A stretch of 7,457 nt of DNA from Candidatus Aminicenantota bacterium. GTDB taxonomy: Bacteria > Acidobacteriota > Aminicenantia > Aminicenantales > Aminicenantaceae. The position numbers and the translations under genes were made by a program. Position 1 is the first letter of the stretch; each line of letters starts with the position of its first letter. The notes under the pieces were generated by a model. The model did no database searches. It saw nothing but the letters and a program-made list of their open reading frames with translations, and had not been told where the DNA came from. Below are positions 1 to 6,511 of the stretch, in pieces. The stretch lies in contig JAUWTR010000068.1 in the NCBI GenBank assembly GCA_030614645.1, positions 1-7,457 on the forward strand. Direction: 5' to 3'.

Positions 1-63
1 TCTTTTTTAGTCCACACTTTCAAAAAAAAGCCTATTACTCTCTGTCATTTAGAGCAGCCAATC

Positions 64-1344
64 TCAAAAGCGCATACGAGAGATCAATGTTTCAAGGTAT
101 CGGGACTTCATCTGCTTGCTCGCCATTGCCTGTTTGATCGGGGGGAGCTTGAGGATTACACCCAGAACAGCTGCTAAGGCGCGGTGACTCCACAGAACCC
201 GGTTATCAAATATTAAGTTTTGCAGTTTTCCCCGTTCGATTGCCATAACTACGGTTCGATGAACGCTGTTTAAGGGGGTGATCACTCTTTCCGGTCTGGA
301 AAATAATTCTATGTTATCTTCAGTACAAGCTTTTACACAAACGCCGCATCCCAGGCAGATTTCTTCGTTGACTTTTGCAATTTTCTTTTTAACATGATTC
401 GGATCATTTGCCGAAATCAAAGTCATCGCCTCAACCGGACATACATCTACACACTTTCCGCAGCCGGTACATTTCTCCTTTTTAATCCGGGGCATAAAGT
501 TGGTTGTGTGGATTGGATTTAGAAGTCCAAACCTTTTTGCAGCAAGCATAGCCTCACAGCAGCAGCCGCAGCAATTGCAGATAAATGCAACTTTTTCTCT
601 AACATTTTCTCCGAACTGCACCAGGTTATGCTCATAGGCTGACTGCAAAAGTTCCAGTCCTTCCTCAGCTTCTACTCGGCGGGCAAATCCGTGCCGGATC
701 AGAGCTGCGGCAGAATTACCAAAAGTCATGCATATTTCCAAGGGAGCATCGCAGGCACGATCCATGTGCAGCATTTTGTGCCGGCAGTAACATACCCCGA
801 CCCCCATATGTTCGGAAGTCTTAATAACTTCACTTGCCCGTTCATAGTCCAAGACATGTAAGGCATTTTCCTTAGAAAGGGCCGGTTCATGCACGAAAAC
901 GCGCCCGAGTTGGGTTTCACCGACGGTAAACAGGTTTTTTATAAAATCTTCTTCCACATTCATATATTGATAAAAAAGCTCCCCTAATACCTTTTGGTCT
1001 ATATCGTATCTTATGCGCATCATTGAAAATTCAAAAAAGCCAGCCATGGGAGGGGGGAGGCAGTATATAGTTTCTTCATTTTGGCGGATATCCACCAATA
1101 TTGCCCGGCTGCAAAGTTCATCAAGCACTTTTTGAGCTTTTGCTCGATCCATTTTCCATATTTTACTGGCTTTTTTTGCTGTAAAGGGTTTTATAGGCAA
1201 TAAGGAAACGAGTTCAGCTTCTTTTTCACTGAAGAGTATTTGCAGGATTTTGTCCAGCAGTTTGGAAGGGGCAGCCCCTTGAGGAAAGCGATTTAACCGC
1301 TCCACTAGTTGGGAATAGCCGAATTTTAAGGTATGATGTGCCAC
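64..1344 (-). CDS. Winged-helix / 2[4Fe-4S] ferredoxin-domain protein
   Basis: A 426-residue cytoplasmic iron-sulfur protein with no signal peptide or membrane segment. Residues about 30-95 are helical and resemble a winged-helix fold. A middle Cys cluster follows: C185 and C187 in CYCRHK, then C198 and C205 in CDAPLEIC. A dense NCCGCCC run lies at 257-263, with C256 just before it. Two classical ferredoxin motifs come next, CTGCGKCVDVCP (C292, C295, C298, C302) and CLGCGVCVKAC (C330, C333, C336, C340), which should bind two [4Fe-4S] clusters. The remaining cysteines could hold a further cluster or metal. The C-terminal tail (about 355-426) is basic and helical. Proteins of this architecture occur in sulfate reducers and other anaerobes as presumed electron carriers or redox sensors; the partner is unknown. 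The start is GTG at 1342-1344, preceded by AGAGGA (complement of 1349-1354). The gene stands alone, ends in TGA, and is transcribed away from the glycosyltransferase. The Fe-S assignment is strong; the role is inference. Confidence 0.93.
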   Translation of the reverse strand: MAHHTLKFGYSQLVERLNRFPQGAAPSKLLDKILQILFSEKEAELVSLLPIKPFTAKKASKIWKMDRAKAQKVLDELCSRAILVDIRQNEETIYCLPPPMAGFFEFSMMRIRYDIDQKVLGELFYQYMNVEEDFIKNLFTVGETQLGRVFVHEPALSKENALHVLDYERASEVIKTSEHMGVGVCYCRHKMLHMDRACDAPLEICMTFGNSAAALIRHGFARRVEAEEGLELLQSAYEHNLVQFGENVREKVAFICNCCGCCCEAMLAAKRFGLLNPIHTTNFMPRIKKEKCTGCGKCVDVCPVEAMTLISANDPNHVKKKIAKVNEEICLGCGVCVKACTEDNIELFSRPERVITPLNSVHRTVVMAIERGKLQNLIFDNRVLWSHRALAAVLGVILKLPPIKQAMASKQMKSRYLETLISRMRF

Positions 1345-1361
1345 AAATTCCTCTGCTTTAA

Positions 1362-1391
1362 ATTATAAGGTATTAGCTAAAATAAAGTCTA
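1362..1391 (-). promoter_or_regulatory. Candidate sigma70-type promoter of the ferredoxin-domain gene
   Basis: On the minus strand a perfect TATAAT (complement of 1362-1367) lies 18 bases downstream of TAGACT (complement of 1386-1391, 4 of 6 to TTGACA). The -10 box is about 17 bases upstream of the GTG start at 1344, so the leader would be very short. Seen by eye only. Confidence 0.42.
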
Positions 1392-1497
1392 CCTTGATTA
1401 TTCATAGAATACTGGGGACGGGCCATATTAACTTATACATATTAATATAATTAAATTAAAATTTACTCCAAAAAAACGCCCTTACACTCGATTTTAG

Positions 1498-1700
1498 GGG
1501 GGCAAAATCGCTTCTAAGAGAGAGAGCATAAAAACAATATATGATGGCATTTTTATAGGAAGGAAAGCCTTAGACGTATATGTAGAGAGATTTACAGGAA
1601 ATTTTCCTCTTTATGCGACCGTAAAAAATGAACGCCTTTATTGTCTTAGAGAGAAAGATAATGGATTTAAAGAATTAGTTGTTGGTTGTCCTCATTTTAA
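1498..1700 (+). pseudogene. Start-less open fragment, unrecognised protein remnant
   Basis: The frame is open from just after a TAG at 1495-1497 to a TAA at 1762-1764, but there is no ATG, GTG or TTG in frame before ATG 1720. The translation up to about 1700 reads like real protein, with stretches such as TIYDGIFIGRKALDVYVERF and NERLYCLREKDNGFKELVVG and balanced charged and hydrophobic residues. From about 1702 the same frame is only the antisense of an IS110 transposase remnant, so the real fragment probably ends near 1700. An AGGGGGG run (1496-1502) could pass for a ribosome binding site, but no start follows it. I do not recognise the family. The likeliest reading is an internal piece of a decayed gene, broken on the right by the transposon remnant. 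A gene using a rare start such as ATA, or chance openness in AT-rich DNA, are alternatives. Confidence 0.33.
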
Positions 1701-1701
1701 T

Positions 1702-1818
1702 TCACTCCTCATCTCCGGTATGCTTCCTGCCCTCGTACTTCTTGTTGGCTGCCGGATTGGCTAAATGAACATTATAATCCCTATCCACGGCAACCTCGAC
1801 TTGTGAATAAATAATATC
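1702..1818 (-). pseudogene. IS110-family transposase fragment
   Basis: On the minus strand, codons between a TAA (complement of 1819-1821) and a TGA (complement of 1702-1704) encode a 38-residue peptide. Its core, YNVHLANPAANKKYEGRKHT, matches the segment 'VHLANPAA..QYEGLKHTDD' that I know from the N-terminal DEDD (RuvC-like) half of IS110-family transposases. The family motif would continue as DD..DA..LAHLLRLG, but here it runs GDEE then stop. The upstream part (VEVAVDRD) is already diverged or past the left break. A full IS110 transposase has about 300-450 residues, so only about a tenth remains and it cannot be functional. No IS ends are visible. It marks an old insertion and deletion scar in the gap between the ferredoxin gene and the glycosyltransferase gene. 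Confidence 0.62.
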
Positions 1819-1821
1819 TTA

Positions 1822-1850
1822 TTGAAATGTGTTATATTTAGCGATATATT
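1822..1850 (+). promoter_or_regulatory. Candidate sigma70-type promoter of the glycosyltransferase gene
   Basis: TTGAAA (1822-1827) and TATATT (1845-1850) are separated by exactly 17 bases and match the TTGACA / TATAAT consensus well. Transcription would begin near 1857, about 23 bases before the ATG at 1880. This also argues against the in-frame GTG at 1829, which lies inside the promoter. The promoter follows directly after the IS110 remnant. Confidence 0.52.
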
Positions 1851-1879
1851 TAGCAAGAGATGAGGTTGATGGGCTTGAA

Positions 1880-3019
1880 ATGAATATCCTCCTCCTTGAG
1901 CCCTATTTCACCGGCTCGCATAAGGCTTGGGCAGAGGGATATGCCCGCTATAGCAGCCACAATATCGAGATTTTGAGCCTCCCCGGTCAGTTCTGGAAGT
2001 GGCGTATGCATGGGGGGGCAGTGTCCTTGGCAAAGAAATTTCTGGCTCAGCAATCGAATCCGGATCTTCTCCTGGCCACAGATATGCTGGACCTTACAAC
2101 TTTTTTAGCCCTGACCAGGGAAAGGACAGCTGAGATTCCTGCTGCAATGTATTTCCATGAGAATCAGATCTCCTATCCCTGGTCTCAGAATGACCGGGAT
2201 ATCCTCCAGAAAAGGGACAAACACTACGGGTATATTAATTTTTGTTCAGTTTTAGCTGCAGACTCAGTCTTTTTTAACTCAGCTTATCACAGGGAGGCGT
2301 TCCTTTTCGAACTCCCCCGGCTGCTTAAGCACTTCCCCGACTACCGGGGGCTGGATAATGTAAAAAAGATCGAAAAAAAAAGCCAGGTGCTGCATGTGGG
2401 AATCGACTTCGAGCAGTTGGCTAAACTTAAGCCTGAAAAGGAAAGCCTTATGGCGCGGAAAAAAAGTCAGCCTCCCCTTATCTTCTGGAACCACCGCTGG
2501 GAATATGATAAGAATCCGGCCGATTTTTTCTATGCTTTGTTTACTCTTGCTGAGCAGGGCCTGGAGTTTGAAGTGGCGATTCTGGGTGAAAATTTCAGCC
2601 AGTTCCCCCAAGATTTTGAAAAAGCCCGGGATAAACTGGGTGAAAGAATCGTTCAATTCGGCTATGTGGAGTCTTTTGCTGAGTATGCTGCCTGGCTATA
2701 CAGATCGGATATCCTGCCTGTAACCTCCAAACATGATTTTTTTGGTATTAGTGTAGTCGAGGCGGTTTTTTGCGGGTGTTATCCTTTCCTGCCCAAAAGG
2801 TTGAGTTATCCTGAGATCTTCCCATATGAAACATGCCGGAATAATTATTATAATGGTGTGGAAGAAATGACAAAAAAAATAGCTGAAGCAATCAGGAAAA
2901 TTGATGCTACCAGACAGCAGAACCTTTCTTCATATGTGAATAAATTTGCCTGGAAGAGTTTGTCTCCCCTTTATGACCGGGAAATGGAAAAAGTCAGGCT
3001 GGGAATAGCGCTGGGATAA
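1880..3019 (+). CDS. DUF3524 / tRNA-queuosine alpha-mannosyltransferase-like glycosyltransferase
   Basis: A 379-residue soluble GT4-like (GT-B fold) glycosyltransferase. The N-terminal domain opens MNILLLEPYFTGSHK and carries FWKWRMHGGA (38-47), LLLATDMLDLT (63-73), YFHENQISYP (91-100) and HYGYINFCSVLAADSVFFNS (115-134). These are the signature blocks shared with vertebrate GTDC1, the enzyme that mannosylates queuosine at position 34 of tRNA-Asp. The C-terminal domain has FWNHRWEYDKNP (202-213) and HDFFGISVVEA (285-295), the latter resembling the nucleotide-sugar binding E-x7-E region. Family membership is strong. Mannosylation of queuosine is proven for animal enzymes and only inferred for this bacterial homologue, whose substrate may differ; no queuosine genes are in the window. 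I chose ATG 1880 because homology begins there, although the frame extends back to GTG 1829. The ribosome binding site is weak (GAGG at 1862-1865, GGG near 1871). It ends in TAA, 71 bases before the kinase gene. Confidence 0.88.
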   Translation: MNILLLEPYFTGSHKAWAEGYARYSSHNIEILSLPGQFWKWRMHGGAVSLAKKFLAQQSNPDLLLATDMLDLTTFLALTRERTAEIPAAMYFHENQISYPWSQNDRDILQKRDKHYGYINFCSVLAADSVFFNSAYHREAFLFELPRLLKHFPDYRGLDNVKKIEKKSQVLHVGIDFEQLAKLKPEKESLMARKKSQPPLIFWNHRWEYDKNPADFFYALFTLAEQGLEFEVAILGENFSQFPQDFEKARDKLGERIVQFGYVESFAEYAAWLYRSDILPVTSKHDFFGISVVEAVFCGCYPFLPKRLSYPEIFPYETCRNNYYNGVEEMTKKIAEAIRKIDATRQQNLSSYVNKFAWKSLSPLYDREMEKVRLGIALG

Positions 3020-3075
3020 AGAAGGTGAAGCTTGCATTTAGTTAGATAAATTAGCAAAATAGTTGTTAAAAGGAT

Positions 3076-3093
3076 AGGAGAGAGCTGAAAGTG
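3076..3093 (+). promoter_or_regulatory. Ribosome binding site fixing a GTG start for the kinase
   Basis: AGGAGAG at 3076-3082 lies 8 bases before GTG at 3091. It is the strongest Shine-Dalgarno in the region and identifies the GTG as the start of the kinase frame. So the N-terminal piece before the TAG is a real translation unit and not chance sequence. Confidence 0.7.
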
Positions 3094-4332
3094 GAATGCA
3101 CACGCCTTAATAACAATGAATGTTTAATTGAAATATATGACCAAATGCTCGGCGATACGGATATTTCATCGGTTTTGCGGGTTGTGGCTGATGTAGCGTG
3201 TGCCAACCTGAAGGCTGAGCGTGCCACAGTATACTTGGTTGATGAATCAACCAATGAGCTGCAGTCAGCAGCTGTTATCGGCAATGTTCCCTGTTATATT
3301 CGTTAGCCGATCAAGGAAAGTTCTTTAGCGGGTTACTGTGCAGTTACGGGCAGGTCGTATGTAGTTCCTGATGCCTCTGGTGACCTGAGTGTCATCGATG
3401 AAAGGCTGCCTTTTGACAGGTCGTGGGATAAGAAAACCCAGTTTCGCACCCGTGATGTCATGTGCACTCCGGCTATGTTCAAAGGAAAGATCATGGGTGT
3501 CATTCAGGTTCTCAATGGCAAGGATAGATCGTTTCAAGAATCCGATTTGAATGTTTTAAAAAACATTTCCCATATGGTCGGTTACGCTCTTTATCATGCC
3601 AAGATATATGATGATCTGGCTACTATGAAAAAGCTGGAGATGGAAAAGGCTCGATTTATGCAGATTATGGTACACGAATTAAAATCGCCGGTAGCGGCAT
3701 CCAAAATGATGACGGATATACTTAAGAATTATAAGAACAAACCCGAAAAGATGGTTTCTCTAACCGGGAGGATCGCTGATCGCCTGGATCAGATGAGTCA
3801 GTTGATCAAGGATATTCTTGAGCTGGCTAGTGTTAAATCAGGCGTTCCCTTGGGCGATGTTTCCGAGCTTAACATGGTTGCAGAGACGCAAGAACACTAT
3901 GAGGTCTGTTGTGATCAGGCTAAGCAGAAAGGATTGGAGATGAGTATGGAAGTGGCTGAAAAGGAATTGTTTGTGCGGTTTGATTCCCAAGGGCTTTCCT
4001 TGGTATTATCAAATATTATTGGCAATGCCGTGAAATATACCAGGGAAGGTTCTGTTAAGATAAAATTAAGCCGTCAAGATGAATGGGCTGTGATCGAGGT
4101 AAGTGACACAGGAATCGGTATTCCCGAAGCTGATATCCCTAAGCTTTTTGGTGAATTTTATCGTGCTTCTAATGCTAGGAAATCCAATATTCCTGGTAGC
4201 GGTGTGGGTTTAGCTGGAGTAAAAAACATTATCGAGCGGTTCGGAGGGCGGTTGGAGCTGCAAAGCCGTGAAAACGAGGGCTCGATATTTTCTGTATACT
4301 TGCCTCTTTATAGTGATACATGGAGAAGTTGA
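3091..4332 (+). pseudogene. GAF-domain sensor histidine kinase, interrupted by an in-frame TAG
   Basis: One frame runs from GTG 3091 to TGA 4330-4332, with a single stop, TAG at 3304-3306, at codon 72 of 413. Everything either side fits one soluble kinase. A GAF domain spans about 20-165 (VACANLKAERATVYLVDEST before the stop; SLAGYCAVTGRSYVVPDASG and MGVIQVLNG after it). A HisKA dimerisation and phosphoacceptor region has MVHELKSP with His195. A HATPase_c domain has the N-box (Asn308, Asn312), DTGIG at 339-343 and GSGVGLAG from 369. There is no membrane segment, so the signal is cytosolic; the ligand is unknown. All kinase motifs are intact, which points to a very recent nonsense mutation, a sequencing error, or readthrough (suppressor or pyrrolysine). 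ATG 3460 in the same frame could start a GAF-truncated kinase, but it lacks a good ribosome binding site. The receiver gene follows after 91 bases and is the likely phosphorylation partner. Called a pseudogene because standard decoding cannot make the full protein. Confidence 0.82.
3304..3306 (+). other. In-frame amber (TAG) codon inside the GAF domain
   Basis: The TAG sits between Ile-Arg and Pro-Ile. In GAF domains this strand usually reads like '(I/V)R(L/V)P(I/L)..(S/G)(L/I)AG', so a hydrophobic residue is expected at this site. TTG (Leu) to TAG is one base change. The YbjQ-like gene at the right edge ends in TAG, so TAG does act as a stop in this genome. The other four intact genes end in TAA or TGA. 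Confidence 0.9.
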
Positions 4333-4357
4333 ACCTCTGGTTGGAATCTGATATAGT
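4329..4357 (+). promoter_or_regulatory. Candidate promoter for the receiver-cyclase pair
   Basis: TTGAAC (4329-4334) and TATAGT (4352-4357) have 17-base spacing and overlap the stop codon of the kinase frame. Transcription would start near 4364, about 60 bases before the receiver ATG. If real, it uncouples the receiver and cyclase from the interrupted kinase. Seen by eye only. Confidence 0.4.
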
Positions 4358-4423
4358 GAACAAACCGAATAGAATGAATGAGTATTTGAGTTGGCAGGGA
4401 GATTTTTAATATAGGAGAAAAAA

Positions 4424-4798
4424 ATGCAAGATGGAAAATATGTGGTTTTATGTATTGATGATGATGCAGATATTCGCGAATGTCTGCAGATAATTCTGGA
4501 AGAGAATGATTATATTCCAGTTTTGGCTGAAAGTGCTGAGGAAGGCTACCGGGTTTATGAAGAAACAAAACCGGATCTGATTATTGTTGATATGATGATG
4601 GAGCTTGCTGACGCTGGAACCGATTTTACTAAGAAAGTAAGGGAACATAATAAAAACATACCCATCTACATGCTCAGTTCGGTAGGAGCTGGTTTGAGTA
4701 TGAATATAGACTATAATGAAATTGGGCTTACCGGAATCCTGCAAAAGCCGATCGACAATGATCTGCTGTTATCGCTGCTAACGGCAAGTTTAAAATAA
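4424..4798 (+). CDS. Single-domain response regulator (CheY-like receiver)
   Basis: A 124-residue protein that is a receiver domain alone, with no DNA-binding or enzymatic output. The acidic pocket is Asp12-Asp13 in CIDDDADI, the phospho-acceptor is Asp56 in DLIIVDMMM, the conserved Ser/Thr switch position falls in YMLSS (Ser85 or Ser86), and the Lys-Pro pair is Lys108-Pro109 in LQKPI. All residues needed for phosphorylation are present. AGGAG at 4413-4417 lies 6 bases before the ATG, which makes the start secure. It lies 91 bases after the kinase frame and 18 bases before the cyclase gene, so it is very likely co-transcribed with the cyclase. By context it would take phosphate from the kinase and act by protein-protein contact, perhaps on the cyclase; that step is inference. 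Loops are slightly unusual, with MELADAGTDF after the Asp and a Gly/Met-rich stretch near 87-93. It ends in TAA. Confidence 0.95.
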   Translation: MQDGKYVVLCIDDDADIRECLQIILEENDYIPVLAESAEEGYRVYEETKPDLIIVDMMMELADAGTDFTKKVREHNKNIPIYMLSSVGAGLSMNIDYNEIGLTGILQKPIDNDLLLSLLTASLK

Positions 4799-4816
4799 GA
4801 AGCGTTAACCCCAGTT

Positions 4817-6469
4817 ATGCCTTATATTCACAAAAAAAATGGTGATGACAAAACAAGTAATTATCCGATCGTAAATAAAAGCACAACCATAGGACGTTCT
4901 GATGAAAATGATATTGTTTTGCGTAATGTCGGGATTTCACGAAAACACGTCAAAATCTATAAGAAAGCAAAAAATTATTTTTTAGCCGATCTCGGAAGCA
5001 GTAATGGCACAAAGGTCAATGGGAAGTTTATTCAGAAGATCAAACTGAGCCATAATGATGTGATCTCCATTGGAACTTGTGACCTCATTTTTTTTACTGA
5101 CGAACTCTCTGCTCCCCCTCAAACCAATTCTCTTTTCCTGATGGAGGATAGCGATCAAAATAACTTTTATCATCATACTCTGAATATCTCTCCGCAAGAG
5201 AGTTGTATTATGAGTTCTTCTGAACTATTGGCTTCTATTGAATCCAAGAAAATAATAGATAAGCATGGTCAGGCTCCCTCTCAAAATGATATTTCATCGT
5301 TGGAAAGATCGAATAAAGCACTTTTTGTGCTATATGAGATCAGTAGGCAGTTAAGTAGCACATCTGACTTTAAAGAACTCCTGAATAAAATAATGGATCT
5401 TATATTTATGGTTATTGATGCTGATTCCGGTTTCCTGGTTCTCACCGGAGATAAAGAAAAGGATGAACTGATTCCTATCGTTGTAAAATCTAAAGATAAG
5501 CAAAAAGAGAATACAGGCAAAATGAGACCCAGTAAGACTATGATAAATAAAGTGATCCAGGATAAAGTCGCTCTTCTTACAACTAATGCTATGGATGATT
5601 CCCGTTTTAGTGCAGCAGAGAGTATTGTTATAAAAAAAATTCGCTCTGCAATCTGTGTCCCTCTCTGGGGAAAAAACAAAATTATTGGCGCTATTCAATT
5701 GGATAGTACAAGACCCGATAATATGTTCAATAAAGACAGCCTTGAACTCCTTAAAACAATCGGATGTCAAATGGCTATGGTGATTGAGCAGGCCCGCCTT
5801 AATTCCCAGATCCAGGAAGAAGAGAAGCTGCGCAACCTGTTAGAGCGATTTCATTCTCCCCAGATCATCGAAATGATTTTAAAGAAAAGTCAGGATTCTA
5901 GTGAAAATATTATGGAGCCCAAGGACCTTACTTCCACCATTCTGTTTACGGATATTGTTGGGTTTACAGGTATATCAGAAAAAATGTCACCTCGAGAAAT
6001 TAATATAATTCTGAACAAACATTTTTCCCAGTTGACTGATATCATTTTTAAATATGGGGGTACTCTGGATAAATTTTTAGGAGATGGTCTCATGGCAATT
6101 TTTGGAACTCCTATTGAAAAAAAGGAAGACGCCGAAAACGCAGTAAGAGCGGCACTTGAAATAAGACAAAAATTTGCTGAAGTTATAAAGAAAACAATCC
6201 CGGAAATAAAATTTGATATAAGAGTCGGTATTAATACCGGCCGAGTTGTAGCAGGAAATATAGGATCACCCAAGCGCATGGATTATACGGTTATTGGTGA
6301 TGCAGTTAATATTGCCAAAAGAATAGAATCATGTGCAAAACCTGATCAGATCCTGATCGGCCCTGAAACTTATAAGTGTGTCAAAAATAAATTTAATCTA
6401 AAAAAAGTCGGGCCGAAGAAGCTGAAAGGAAGAAAAGCGGAAACCATGATCTATGAAGTCTTAGACTAA
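4817..6469 (+). CDS. FHA-GAF class III adenylate cyclase
   Basis: A 550-residue soluble three-module enzyme predicted to make cAMP from ATP. The FHA domain (about 20-95) has GRSDENDI from Gly26, SRKH (41-44) and SSNGT (61-65) with Asn68, the usual phosphothreonine-binding residues. A low-complexity linker (about 97-165) leads to a GAF domain (about 168-325; IRSAICVPLW and KIIGAIQLDS). A short helical stretch (about 326-355) joins it to the cyclase domain (about 370-550). Metal-binding Asp379 is in FTDIVGFT and Asp423 in FLGDG. Lys419 and Thr491 (DYTVIGD) occupy the base-specifying positions; the Lys/Thr pair is the variant known from cyanobacterial CyaC-type adenylate cyclases. Asn498 and Arg502 (NIAKR) are the transition-state residues. 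Nothing is missing, so activity is likely, as a homodimer. The ATG at 4817 has only a weak AAGAAG-like site 18 bases after the receiver stop, suggesting translational coupling. FHA and GAF imply control by a phosphoprotein and a small ligand, both unidentified. Confidence 0.95.
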   Translation: MPYIHKKNGDDKTSNYPIVNKSTTIGRSDENDIVLRNVGISRKHVKIYKKAKNYFLADLGSSNGTKVNGKFIQKIKLSHNDVISIGTCDLIFFTDELSAPPQTNSLFLMEDSDQNNFYHHTLNISPQESCIMSSSELLASIESKKIIDKHGQAPSQNDISSLERSNKALFVLYEISRQLSSTSDFKELLNKIMDLIFMVIDADSGFLVLTGDKEKDELIPIVVKSKDKQKENTGKMRPSKTMINKVIQDKVALLTTNAMDDSRFSAAESIVIKKIRSAICVPLWGKNKIIGAIQLDSTRPDNMFNKDSLELLKTIGCQMAMVIEQARLNSQIQEEEKLRNLLERFHSPQIIEMILKKSQDSSENIMEPKDLTSTILFTDIVGFTGISEKMSPREINIILNKHFSQLTDIIFKYGGTLDKFLGDGLMAIFGTPIEKKEDAENAVRAALEIRQKFAEVIKKTIPEIKFDIRVGINTGRVVAGNIGSPKRMDYTVIGDAVNIAKRIESCAKPDQILIGPETYKCVKNKFNLKKVGPKKLKGRKAETMIYEVLD

Positions 6470-6511
6470 AGCTGGAGCCATTCGAGGCGGAATAATAGGC
6501 TGGGAATATTA

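Noticed and set aside
1..63. Terminator of the ferredoxin-domain gene in the left edge
   Set aside because: There are A/T runs, but no GC-rich inverted repeat precedes them on the minus strand.
1720..1764. C-terminal continuation of the plus-strand fragment (MLPALVLLVGCRIG)
   Set aside because: Codon for codon it is the antisense of the IS110 transposase remnant, so its hydrophobic look is a by-product.
1829..1879. Upstream GTG start for the glycosyltransferase, adding 17 residues
   Set aside because: Family homology begins at the ATG 1880, the extra residues do not resemble the family, and the GTG lies within the best promoter match.
2279..2656. Long antisense frame within the glycosyltransferase gene
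   Set aside because: It overlaps strongly conserved glycosyltransferase codons, has no family resemblance and no supported start. The similar antisense frames in the cyclase gene were dismissed for the same reason.
3032..3060. Possible promoter TTGCAT-N17-CAAAAT before the kinase gene
   Set aside because: Only 3 of 6 and 4 of 6 consensus matches; no better than expected by chance in AT-rich DNA. The kinase may be transcribed from the glycosyltransferase promoter.
3304..3335. Stem-loop after the TAG as a pyrrolysine or readthrough signal
   Set aside because: Only an AAAG/CTTT four-pair stem with a 2-base loop is visible, which is too weak to count as evidence.
3460..4332. A separate complete kinase gene starting at ATG 3460
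   Set aside because: It would start in the middle of the GAF domain without a good ribosome binding site, and the upstream part in the same frame completes the domain. One interrupted gene is simpler.
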